This document shows positions 24,577 through 36,657 of a stretch of DNA of 64,000 nt, one piece after another (positions within the stretch are counted from its first letter, which is position 1; the number at the start of each line of letters is the position of its first letter). A program made the translations under genes and the position numbers. The stretch is from the NCBI GenBank assembly GCA_905250025.1, contig CAJNOJ010000078.1, positions 310,001-374,000 of the forward strand, written 5' to 3'. This DNA comes from Adineta ricciae (taxonomy: Eukaryota; Rotifera; Eurotatoria; Adinetida; Adinetidae). Below the pieces are notes generated by a model that saw nothing but the letters and a program-made list of their open reading frames with translations, was not told the DNA's origin and made no database searches.

Positions 24577-25222
24577 ACAGTATCGCTGGCGATATCGACC
24601 GAATGCATTTGATTTTTCTGTACATTGTCAATAATAAAGATGCTCCTCTATCATGCACATAGAAATCGTATGAAAACCTATTTTTCTTTCACTTGCTTTA
24701 ATCGAGAAAGTAGAAAACGACGAGTCACTAGGATTTGGTATAATAAGTTTTCCATACCGATAACTTTGTTATAATCTCTTGAAACATCAAAGTCTTTCCT
24801 CGATACAAAATGAAGATTGCAGGAAATCCTGATAAAATAACAAGAGAACATTGACTCGTGTGCTATATGATACCTTCTGATCTTGGAAAGGATTTACATT
24901 GTAATTATATTCGGAAGAAAAACATGGGAATGCACAAGTTCAAAGTTGATTATTTATTTGCTAAAATAAACGAAATTAGTTGTCAAGACTCATTCAACTA
25001 GAATTTCATCAAATCTACACTTATCAAATAACATAAGAAAAAGAAGTTATTATCTTTTCCCAACGTCTAGTGACTCGTAGAAAGAGGGCGCTAATCAAAC
25101 CTAACGATAAGTGTCAACGCAAACCAATACACGAGTGATACATCCGTATATTTGTAAGAACAAATTCTCAGACTGAAGACAAGATTCGATGGCACCAGAT
25201 TGACCTGCAGCAAGCGAAAATC
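24577..25222. other. Intergenic region GPCR-PPIP5K
   Basis: Contains the GPCR 3' UTR and the leader of PPIP5K. A possible 3' splice site (GACCTGCAG ending 25210) is 12 nt before the PPIP5K start codon. Nothing else recognised. Confidence 0.4.
24633..24638 (+). terminator. Polyadenylation signal of the amine-type GPCR
   Basis: AATAAA 56 nt after the stop codon. Confidence 0.55.
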
Positions 25223-28200
25223 ATGAGTGAATATAATGCTGATATCCGAGATGATGAATGTTGTGGAGATTCGATTAATAACGACGAAAATGATGACATA
25301 TTCGATGATTTAGACAATATGAACGATTCCGAGGTGCAGGAATTTATCTTCGAGATAGAAAAGTTTAATTTGTTTTTCTTCGAAAATATTTTCAAATAGG
25401 AGGATCGTCGTTTGATTACAGTTGGCATTTGTGCGCAATGGAAGAAGATCAAAGCGAAACCAATGGAAGAAATTCTTCATCGTTTGGAACAATTTGAATT
25501 TCTTCGTATAATCGTCTTCACGGAAACAATGATACACGAAAAGTCTATTGAAGAGTGGCCATTCTGTCACGTGTTAATTAGTTTTCACAGTAAAGGTTTT
25601 CCACTTGCTAAAACGCAAGAATACGCTCGTCTTCATCGGCCGTTTCTCATCAATGATCTGGATAAACAGTGGTGTATCATGGATCGTATTAAAGTTCATG
25701 AAATTTTAGACGATACCGGCATTCCTCAACCTCGATATGGTGTAGTTCGACGAGAGAAGAATGAGGGTTTGTCGTGATAGACATTAAAAATTTAAAAAGA
25801 GTATCGTTTTCTTTTGGTTTAATATTTATTAGATGGTACATGGATAACTTTATCGAACGTGATCGAGCAGGATGACCAAATCGAAATTGACGGCCAAATA
25901 TTTCATAAGCCGTTCGTAGAAAAACCGGTCTCCGCAGAAAATCATGACGTTTACATATATTTTCCATCGTCAGCCGGTGGCGGATCTCAAAGATTATTTC
26001 GCAAGGTAAGGTTTTTTTGAGATCACAAGTACGCGTAACTTTTGCAGGAATTATGAATGATGTTTGACGTAACAAAAGTTATCTTGTATTTAGATTGGTA
26101 GCCGAAGCAGCGTCTACACATCGGAAAATAGTATACGTAATGATGGATCGTATATTTACGAAGAATTTATGCCTACCGATGGTACTGATGTGAAAGTATG
26201 TAAAAATGACTTTCGTTGGTGCAGAATGAAAAGTTGGTTGTGTAGGTTTATACGGTTGGTGCTGAATATGCTCATGCTGAAGCACGAAAATCTCCTGGTC
26301 TTGATGGTAAAGTTGAACGAGATGAATTCGGAAAAGAAGTCCGTTATCCAGTTATATTACGAGCTGATGAAAAATTGATTGCAATGAAAATATGTTTGGC
26401 ATTTAAAGTAATTGCTCTTCGATTTGATTAGCTGGCTAGAAGTTGTTTGTTTATTTAGCAAACAGTTTGTGGCTTCGATTTGCTCCGTGTAGAAGGCAAA
26501 TCTTTTGTTTGTGATGTGAACGGATTTAGTTTTGTGAAAAATAGTACGAAATACTACGATGATTGTGCTTCCATTCTCGGGTAAGGCGGCGTCTGACGAT
26601 GCAAAATCAATTCATACAATTGTTTTCAGTCATATGATAATGCGAGAATTAGCGCCTACGTTATCAATACCATATCCATTAGCGTATCAGCCAGAAGATC
26701 CACCTTATGTGCCGACAGCATTTGGAACACGAATGGAACTTCGATGTGTGATTGGTGTGATTCGACATGGAGATCGAACGCCAAAACAAAAGATGAAGAT
26801 GGTTGTACTCCATCCTTTGTAAGATTTCTTGTCATTAATTTCAATGATGATCGTTGTTGTTCTGAAGATTTTTCCAATTATTCGAAAAATATAACGGTCC
26901 AAAGAATGGCCATTTGAAATTGAAACATCCCGGTCAACTTCAGGAAGTACTTGATATCGCTCGAACATTGCTCAAAGAATTGGATGATGACGGACTAACA
27001 GTAAGAACTTCTATTCATACTTTGATATAACGATTCATTATCTTGTCACTAATAGAAACTCCCAAATTCATCGGAAACAAGAGGAAAATTAGTACAACTT
27101 AAACAAGTATTAGAATTATATGGCCATTTTTCCGGTATCAATCGTAAAATACAATTAAAATATCTTCCGAAGGGTCCGCCAAAAAAATCCAGCAGTGAAG
27201 ATGGTAAGAGCATAGCCTCAATCGATTTTCTTTAAAGAAAAATTCCTGATATTTTCCATATTTATAGAATTGGATGACATTCCCAGTCAACCATCATTAC
27301 TCCTAGTAGTCAAATGGGGTGGTCAACTGACTCAAACAGGCAAAAATCAAGCGGAAGCTCTTGGCAAGGTGAGCTACCATCGAATGACATGAATATTCTT
27401 CTATCTAGATTTCGTTGTAGTCATTTCGTAAAATGTATCCAGGCGGGCAAGGTGCCGTTGGTGATCGACCTGATGTTGGTCTTCTTCGTTTACATTCAAC
27501 ATTTCGACATGATTTAAAGATTTACGCATCGGATGAAGGTCGCGTACAGATGACTGCTGCAGCATTTGCCAAAGGTCTCTTAGCACTCGACGGCGAATTA
27601 GCTCCGATTCTTGTACAAATGGTGAAAAGCGCCAATACAAACGGTTTACTTGACAATGATGTCGATTCAACGAAAGAACAACAAAAAGTCAAACAAACAT
27701 TACATGATCTCCTTGCCAAAGATCGAGACTTCAATCAGGAAGATTATGATAAAGTTAGTTAACAGATGTATGAAAATCAGCAAAACGAAATTCTTCTTTC
27801 AGATCGCACCAACTCGATCGCGTTCATTCACCTCATCGATGGATTTTATCAAGAATCCAGTTGTTATCTGTCGAAAGATTCTTGAATATATTCATGAAAT
27901 GACAGTACTCATTCGAACCCACGTATTCAAAGGCGAGTCAAGTATGTCTATCAAAATCAAACAATTGTTGAACAAATGATTCCGATAAACTTTTTTTCTA
28001 GCTACACTTTTCCATTCAGAAACATGGGATTTATGTTTAAGACGATGTAATCTCTTCTGACTTTTATTCATCTATCAAATTGTTTCCTCTTCATAGGGTT
28101 AAAGCTTGAAAAAGACTTCTATAATATTCAAAAGGACAAATTCAATATTTCGAAAGTCCCTGATATCTACGATTCTATCAAATACGATCTCCTGCATAAC

Positions 28201-31200
28201 AAAAATAAACTTCAATTTCCACATGCCGACGATTTATATGTTTGTTCGAAAGCATTGGCTGATATCGTTGTACCACAAGTAATGCAACTCTTCGAGGTGG
28301 ACATGTTTTTATTGATATAAAATTCTCTCTAGGAATACGGCATGACGATTGAAGAAAAGCTGAGCATAGCTCGCGGTATTGTCACACCATTATTACGGAA
28401 AATACGAGCTGGTAAATAATTATAAGCTTTGAATTGAAGATGAATGAGATAAGAATAATTGTATTTAATGAATCGGAAAATGAAGAAATCCGACAGTGAT
28501 AAACGTCTGGATCTGTATTTGTCTTTCTCTCGAACAGACGTAAATGTGTGCTAATGAGAAGATTTATTATTCTCATTAAAAAAGGGATTAAATCGAGTAA
28601 TGGAATTCAACTCGAAAAGAGTTCGTTTTCAATCACGAATCATAATTGCTTCATTAACTTGTATATTGACCAACCTCCGTTCTGTCAACTAAAAAATAAT
28701 AAGTTGCATGTTCTTGATTAAATGCCTGGATAATAAATCAAATGTTCAAATTGAAAAGAATACAAATTCTTTCCACGATTCATTTTAGACCTACAATGTA
28801 ATCTGACCGGCGTATTGACTCATGACGAACATGTCAATAAATTGGATCCAAGGTATGTATAGCCTATTGAAAATGTCCTTCTTTCAAATGGAATTTCTCT
28901 CGAATCCATTGAACGTTCCGTAGATATTTGAATCAACTAAGTTCAGATAAGAAAAGGTATATTTGTACTGCTTGAACTCTTGACAGCAATCGAAAGATAA
29001 TAAAGATCTAGCCAGCGAGAAAGAATTCTTGTCAAGGAAAAATGTATTTGTTTTTGTTTAGTTGTTCGAAAGGCATTCAAACTCCAGGCCGACATGTTCG
29101 TACTCGATTGTACTTCACTAGCGAATCACATGTGCATTCTCTTCTGACGATTATTCGTTACGGTGGTTTATTGGATGTAATTAGAAAAGATGTTACGTGA
29201 ACATGAAAGAAAATATTCGAATATTTTTAGACGCATGCCGATGAACAATGGAAGCGATCAATGAGTTATCTCGAAACAGTCTCCGAATTGAACTATTTGA
29301 CACAGATTGTTATCATGTTATACGAAGATTCAAGTGAAGAAATGGATTCGGAGAAACGCTTTCATGTTGAATTGCACTTTTCACCGGGTGCCTATGGTTG
29401 CTTCGATGTTCCACCTGATGTATTTCATCGAACTTCATTTTAAATCTCTCCTTCTATCGTTTTCTTTCTTAGATTGATTCAGTTACTTCTGATGTGAATA
29501 CAATTCGTACAGTACTACCAAAGAGTAATCGCGAAGCAGCCCACAGTCCACCACGAGATCAGACAAAAGCATTACTGATAGAATCAACGAATGCGACATC
29601 ATCACCGAAAGTGATCAATCCTGTTCCGACAATAATCACTGTTGATTGTGCCTCTCCGCCAATGACGACGGAAAAAACGAATCCAAAGATGATTAAAGAA
29701 TCGCATGCAACGAAAAACTATCATCGAAATAGCGATGGAATCATACCGAGCTGCTCGTCAGAACCAACTGACTATGAAGAAATACATTCAACGTCTGTAC
29801 CACGTAGGTTTATATACTTTTCTCAAAAAGCACGTACTTAATTACAAATTTTTCCCTCAAGGTTCGTCTCACTATGATAATTACTTACTGAAACCCAAGT
29901 CCCTAGACAATAGTGAATCAAAACTACAACGTAAGTTTGTTTGCGTTCATTCGGTACAAATCTATTGTTTTCTTCTCGAACGAAAATGTACGAGTACTGT
30001 TACAGTGACGTTCCTCGAAAAACAAAACTAGAAATAGTGGATGTTCTTGCTTCATATTCATACTTCTAGACTTAACCGGACAACAGTCCGAACCATCACC
30101 TGTATTTTCATCGGAGATACGATGTAAATCCAATACAATACTTGGTATTTGTCCATCAAAAAGTCATGCTCAACTAAGTCTATTATATAATTCTGAACTC
30201 TCCCGACGAAATTCGGGTACATTGTTTTATGTATGGAGTGTGAGACAGAAAAAAAAACGAACTCTACTATGTTTGATTCATGCTCACCCTGCTCATCTAT
30301 TTTTGAATGAACCTCTCTGTTTGATACACTTACATATACATATCTCTATATAACAATGTTTGAGTAACTCTTCAATTTCTCCCCTATTGTTAACTGCTAA
30401 TCTCTAGAACGATGGCTTGATGAGTTTCTTTTTTCTGTGGACATTGTATCTATATTTTCTATATCATTTTAGAATCAATCTTAACACACAATTATTACAA
30501 TACAATTCACGGTGGTTTATCCGATAAACGAATACGTATGCTGAATCGATTTGAAAACTCCATGCGACATCTTTTCTGTTTTTAGTAAACTACGTTCCAC
30601 TGACAAGTATCTTCAGCACTCGAGTGATTAGTGGTGCAAAATCAACACCCGATCTAAATAAATTACTCGAACGAAAACAAGCTGGATGTATGTATATACT
30701 CATAATTAAATGTTCACCTTGCCTTTAAGCTCGATATTAATGACACTTAAACGAGTTTCTCCCATGAAAATCGAATGACGAGCGATGTCTTGTCGATCAA
30801 ATTAAAATGACATTTCTCGTTCTATTCGGACCAAAAACGGTAGGTGTGAGAATGTTCTCATTAACCCTACACATTAAGAAACAGTGAAAGTGCAAAATAA
30901 TTTCACCCGTACTCATTGCTCAATTACTTCGTTAAGAAATTATTATGTAACTAATCATCTTCTTTATATAATAGCGCATGTCTAATTGCTTCTTTAAGCA
31001 TTCCTTTTCTCAAGACATTAAAAAAAGTATACGGAAGAGAGCACGGTTGACAGTTTTTCTTCGTCTATTTCACTTTCTTTGTTATTTTTAGTAATCTGTC
31101 CGGAAACGGTTGTTCTCGCGCCATTAGAAACATTGAATACTAATCTCAATTATAAGATTCTCGATGATTTTATTGGCAAAATGACTGGTTCAACTGTGAA

Positions 31201-31458
31201 ATTTCTATCGACTGAACCAACTGCCATGCTTACGCTACCGCCATTGCCATCCGATGGTTTGTGATAGATGAAGACTTCCTTTTGAAAAGATCATCATGAT
31301 TATTCTCTATTGTAGTAGCGATAAATCGTTTTAGTGTTGAATCTGTTGATACTAACAATGGTCAGTATGGAAATGACAAGAAAGGACGTGTTAGTTTTGT
31401 TAAAATTCCTCAATACTCAATCAACACAATCAATGAATTACCTGAAAAGAATGATTAA
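25223..31458 (+). CDS. PPIP5K: PPIP5K / VIP1 inositol pyrophosphate kinase-phosphatase
   Basis: Bifunctional enzyme making and removing the 1-position pyrophosphate of inositol pyrophosphates. The acidic first exon (25223-25333) joins 25400-25766; later exons include 25833-26005, 26094-26195, 26246-26407 and 26459-26582. The kinase (ATP-grasp) half is nearly textbook: [96 protein letters not shown]. The phosphatase half has the [13 protein letters not shown] catalytic motif (about 26764), [40 protein letters not shown] and [12 protein letters not shown]. The C-terminal tail (from about 29470) is Ser/Thr/Pro-rich and poorly conserved apart from a short block around [16 protein letters not shown] (31090 on). 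It ends INELPEKND. Introns are longer in the 3' half (about 380 bp at 28412-28788 and several hundred at 30690-31090), and exon calls in the tail are the least certain. Confidence 0.95.
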
Positions 31459-31963
31459 TGAAGAATATGAAAGGTGCTCATGATTCTGTTTCGAAAACAA
31501 AACAAATCATCGATGATATACGTCCATTTCTTTTTAAAAGATTTCCTCTCTTTTTTTTCTCGATTCTGTTTTAAAAAAAATATATGTTTCTATTTTCTTT
31601 ATATTTGTATATATATACAAGTGTTTGCGTGTGTGTATTAGATAATAAGTCCTTTAAAGAAAATAAACAAATTTAGTGAAAGTCTCACCTTTTTTTCTTC
31701 GATCTAATTCACGTGGAAAGAAATCGTTTGAAAAGTATTTGTAAAACCTTGACAAATATTATCGAATTTTTTGTCAGTTTTATTAACATCGAACGTTTTG
31801 CACATCTACGGCTTAGATTTCATCGGATGCTTGATCATCCGAATGGATCTCTGAAGAAGTTCACTTTAGCCAATCATGTTAAAATGAAACCTTGTCATTA
31901 TTAGTGGAAATCGAATTCAAGGGAAGAAAATGAAACCCAATATGTATACGTATATTTTTTTAG
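31459..31963. other. Intergenic region PPIP5K-NDUFAF5
   Basis: PPIP5K 3' UTR, then a short spacer ending in ATATTTTTTTAG, whose AG (31962-31963) abuts the NDUFAF5 ATG. A 63-codon frame at 31713-31904 has no recognisable content. Confidence 0.5.
31662..31667 (+). terminator. Polyadenylation signal of PPIP5K
   Basis: AATAAA about 200 nt after the PPIP5K stop, after a T-rich and TATATA/GTGTGT stretch (31550-31640). Confidence 0.5.
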
Positions 31964-33486
31964 ATGAGGTTTTCTTTGACCAATGTTGTACAAACAACTC
32001 AACGAAATCTAAACAGTTTTCGTCGGAACTTTTCGATCGGTAGAAAAACATGTCAACGGCAAGAAGCAATTCCGAACGTTTTCGATCGACAAACGAAATT
32101 CAAACAACGTGAACGCACTTGTCTTGATCCTGAGCATCAAGTCTATTCATATGTACATGAACGTGTTGCGCAAAGCCTTGTCGATCGAATATTTGATATA
32201 AAACGGTAGAATGAACTGTCAATATTTGATCTATGTTCACATTTGATTGTTCGTAGAACATTTCATTCCGCACTTGATCTTGGCTGTGGACGTGGCCTGA
32301 CCGCGAGTGAATTGACCAAAGATGTTATTAAACGCTTGACAATGATCGATAATTCGGCACGTATGCTTGATCAGATCCGCCCACCTGTCGAAGAAAACGG
32401 ACACGATGGAATGGAGATTGTGAAACGGCAGTTCGACGACGAACAATTCAGTGGAGATGAAAATTCGTATGATTTAGTTTATAGTTGTTTGAATCTTCAT
32501 TGGATTAATGATCTTCCTGGTGTTTTTCGTCGAGTGTTACATATGTTAAAGAAGGACGCACCATTCGTTGGTAAAAAAATCGAATTTCTTTGAAAGATTT
32601 AGAAAGTCAATCTTTTCAAGGTGCCATGTATGCTTCCGATACTTTGTATGAACTTCGTGTTGCATTACAATTAGCAGAAACTGAACGTGAAGGAGTAAGA
32701 AAATGAAATTAATCTTATTTTATTCTTTTTTTGTTCATTCAAAGGGTTTCTCGCCTCATGTTTCACCATTTGTTGAACCACCTGATATCGGCAGTCTTCT
32801 TCAACGTACCGGTTACAACATCGTCACACTAGTGCGTGAATCGAGTGATGTTTTTCTTCGTATGATTATGAAGAACGAGCCTATTCTAGTAGGATCTGGA
32901 TGAAATTCATATTGATTATCCTTCAATGTTCGAATTAATGTTTGATCTCAAAGGTCATATCAATATTGATGAATTTTAATTGAATTTTCATTTGTTATTT
33001 GCCTTAACTATTTTTTTAGGCATGGGTGAAAATAATTGTAGTTGGAATCGGCGTCTCACGCTGAAACGCGAAACTCTTCTAGCCGCTCAAGCCATCTATC
33101 GAAGTAAGCTTATCTCAGAATTTACGATACCGATCATATACACATAATCGCTCGTTTATAGTTGATATGCTTTTAAGATCTCACCATAAATTCTCATATA
33201 TACATAAAGATAACTAGCTTGTTTTTTTGTTTTATGTAGACATGTATGGTAACCAAGATGGATCAATCCCGGCTACATATCGTATACTTTATTTTATTGG
33301 TTGGAAGCCAGATCCTAGTCAAGTGAATTATTTTATTTGCTTTTGACAATCATAAAATCGCGAAGAAGATTTTATATATGCATGCACTTTTTTCTTCTAT
33401 TTTAGAAAAGTCCGGCGAAACGTGGCTCAGCGAATGTCTCTCTCAAGGATATTGATAAAGTTTTATCGGTGACAAAATCAAACTGA
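31964..33486 (+). CDS. NDUFAF5: NDUFAF5, mitochondrial complex I assembly factor (SAM-dependent)
   Basis: Matrix protein of the class I methyltransferase fold that acts on the NDUFS7 subunit during complex I assembly. The first 35 residues are rich in Arg, Asn and Ser with no acidic residue, as in a mitochondrial presequence. [19 protein letters not shown] then leads to the SAM motif [15 protein letters not shown] across the 32205/32257 splice. [73 protein letters not shown] and [20 protein letters not shown] follow the family order. An intron 32832-32892 joins VTL to [10 protein letters not shown]. The protein ends with [18 protein letters not shown]. Length is near that of animal NDUFAF5. 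A 3' splice site lies directly against the ATG. Confidence 0.94.
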
Positions 33487-36400
33487 TGACCAACAGCTTG
33501 CTTCTGTGTGTGTTTGTGTGTTTCAACTATCCTTGACACGCTCGTGTTCTTCTTCTTCTTCTTCTTTTTCTTTTTTTTTTATTAACAAAGAAAAAAGAAC
33601 CAACGACAACCACGTTCTTCGGCTATGACACACTTATCATTTAGGAGTCCTTCTTTTTTTTTTAACAGAACAAAACCCATGTAGTGCTATTAAAGAAAAG
33701 AGAAAAAAGTGCAAAAGAAAAGTAGAAATAATGATGTTGATGGTGTTGAAAGCATGAGGAAAGATAAAGAAAAAGAAAGAACATTCATCTTATTGCATAT
33801 AATGTTCGATTTCTCTTCTCCTTCTTTGTCGTTTTTTTTGCGACTTGTGTGTGTTTTTTAAAAAAAGACAGTCCTGTATGTGTTGGCTGCCTGTCGACAC
33901 CATTTTCTGCTGCGACTACTACGACTGCTGCTGTTGCAACTCGCGTCAATATTATTATATACACGCGTATGTAAAAAAAAAGAGAAAGAACAGAAGGAAG
34001 AACGTGAACTATGATGACGACGTTGGCGGTAAGAAAAAGCACCCCTATACGACATTTGTTTTGTCTCTCTAGTTCCTATTTTGAGTATCCGCTGTCCATT
34101 CACGTGGAATTTTGAAAAATCGATTCGATCATTCATCTGCTAGTGCATACAGGCAAACTTTCAAACATACGATCGCATATAGGTAGTATTATTTAACCAA
34201 AGAAATCAAGACTACGTATGCAAAAAAAAGAAGAAGAAGGATATAGTATATTTTCGAAGCAATAACAATCCTTACTTCGTTGCATTGTTGACAATCGTTC
34301 GAGTTTCAAATTTTATAGTCAGTCTATAAAGCAATCGAACGCGAAGGAGAGAGAAAGAGATTTTTATAATTCTGAATATTATTCAGCGGTAACATATATG
34401 TCTGTGAATCAGTGACAGGTATTTCTGCGAGAGGAATGTAGAGTACTCTTTAATGAAAATCAGATGGGTTCATTTGCATTTTTAAATCGATCGAGTGTTC
34501 ACCGAATTTAACAGGTCAACAATTCTCTAGCCCTATTCTAATTATGATTGTTATTGTTTTGCTATCGTCGAAAAGAGAAAGAGAAAGAAAAATGAACGAA
34601 AATACTATTAATTGAAAATAAGAAAAAATACTGATGTTGATTGATGTTTGTATAGACTTATATTCATTGTGCATTAACATTTTTTTTTCTACTTTTATTC
34701 CGTCTTTCGGTACTTTTCATTATATATATAAAATCACGCGTTGATTTTTTCCTTCTTCTCAAGATTTGCGTAATATTCACGCTTTGTGCCAAGTCAAATG
34801 AAAATAAGAGAGGGTAAAAAAAGAAAAGAAAAGAACGAGAGAGAGAGAGGGAGAGTTAATCAGATTGCAGGTGATGTAAGACTATGGCGGCGAACGAATT
34901 CAATACATCTTGGCGCGCGCGAACGCATTCGATGACACAATCGGAACATTCGAAACCACAAATCTCTCTCCTTCTTTTTTTTTTAACATGTTGTCACAAA
35001 CGGTATTTTACGATTCGCTTGTTCGAATCATCGTCAATTTATTGTCCACAGTACGTGTACAATTGTATGGTGTCGTAAATATTTTTCTTCTTTTCACTTA
35101 TCAAGTCGTATTCCGATCGTCATAATCATTTCTCTCAATGCGTGTATGTATGTGTGTGGTCAACAGCATCGCGAACGACGAACCTGCTAGTTCAGTACTT
35201 CTTTTTCTCCTCTTGCATTGCCATGCCGTGTGACACGAAGAGGATCAGTCAATAACTTACCGAAGCGTACCACGTACTGTTCGCCACTCCACTTATGTGC
35301 GTCAATATTTACTCATTCAAATCAGAATCATTTTTTCTCTTTCTGTCTCAGCTTTTTTCCTTTCACTTCGAAATCGTTTCGTCTTGATGTTTTCAATCGA
35401 AATAGTCATTCGAAAACGCCTAGTTTTCTCCGTTTTTTTTTCCTTCTACAGCACATTTTTTTTATTATCTTATCTGATTTACTTAGGTGTACGATGAAGG
35501 ACAAACCTTGAGTAGTGGACAACACGAAGTGAAGAAAACAGTCAGTCAGACATAGACAGACATGTGTAGGATTAAGATATGAAATTAGCACGTCGTCGAC
35601 TGTCAATTTGTTTTTGTCTTTGTTTACTTGCTTATCGCATTTATTCATTCTTAATCGTATTTTTTCAATTTGCATTCTGTTTACGTGGAGATGGAGAAGA
35701 TGAAATGAGTAAGATGTCGACGACCTTTTCTATATGAGTAAGACAAAGTGCGCGACATACATGTATATATATATATTCATTCAATGAACATATACGTACA
35801 AGTATATGAAATGATGAAGTATAATTTCAACTTCATCATTATATACATTGTTGTGATTATTGAAGATATTTGAATATAGAAAGGAGAATAGTTCGACTTC
35901 ATCATATGTTTCCATTTACCTCCGACATCATATGCATACATACGTCTGCATATATATCCTGCCTTTGAAAGACGATGAAACATTTCGTTATTCTTCGATT
36001 TCAAAAGGTAAATATATGTAGAGATGGTCTCTCCTCTTCTTCTTTTTCTTCATCTTTTATTTTCTTTTTGCATCTCTCTCTCTCTTCCCCTTCTTTTTTA
36101 TATGTCATCTTGATACGTATGTGTATGATTGTGCAGTACTTATCAGGCTGGTTCGTTTGCTTGATAGACAGAAAGCGAGAGAGAGAGAGAGAGCGAAAGA
36201 AAAAGAGAGAGAAAAAGACTTTGTGGTTACAAAAAGATTAGCAATACGAAGAAGACGAAGAAGGACATATTATTTCGTTGTCGATCGTTGCTACACGTAC
36301 GATACAGGTAAAGAAGTGCCAATGAACATATACGTGCGATATGGAAGAGAAGAGAAGAGAAGAGAAGTTAGAGAGAGAGAGAGAAAAAGCCGAATAAACC

Positions 36401-36657
36401 GTACTGAACGCTGCCGCCTCATGTCTGGTCTCGTATTGCGACCATTGATGTATGTATATATGTATGAATATAGACGTCTATACTCTAATTGAAATGATAC
36501 GTACGTATGTGTGTATGTCTATATAGATTTTATATGCATACTTCATATACATATAATCGGTTTGACAGTTTCTATTCTAGATGTTACCACCTGTATTCGA
36601 TTGATAAATCGTAGTGATTTTTTCTGACAAAAAAAGTATTGCTAAAGAACTCTCATC
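33487..36657. other. Long low-complexity intergenic region upstream of the PDZ scaffold
   Basis: About 3.2 kb full of simple sequence: a TTC run (33550-33570), poly-T and poly-A runs, purine stretches (34560-34600, 34810-34855), GA runs (36177-36195, 36371-36383) and an AGAGA/AGAAG minisatellite (36343-36368). Frames such as 33785-34136 and 36121-36492 are low-complexity artefacts. A 3' splice site near 36580 (TTCTATTCTAG) could end a 5' UTR intron of the PDZ gene. The region probably holds that gene's promoter and non-coding exons. Confidence 0.5.
36177..36383. repeat. GA-rich microsatellites and AGAAG minisatellite
   Basis: Dinucleotide GA runs at 36177-36195 and 36371-36383, and a 5-bp unit repeat (GAAGA-type) at about 36343-36368, all purine on the plus strand. 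Confidence 0.8.

Noticed and set aside
36121-36492. 123-codon Arg/Glu-rich frame
   Set aside because: Translation of GA-repeat DNA; low complexity, overlapping another frame of the same kind.
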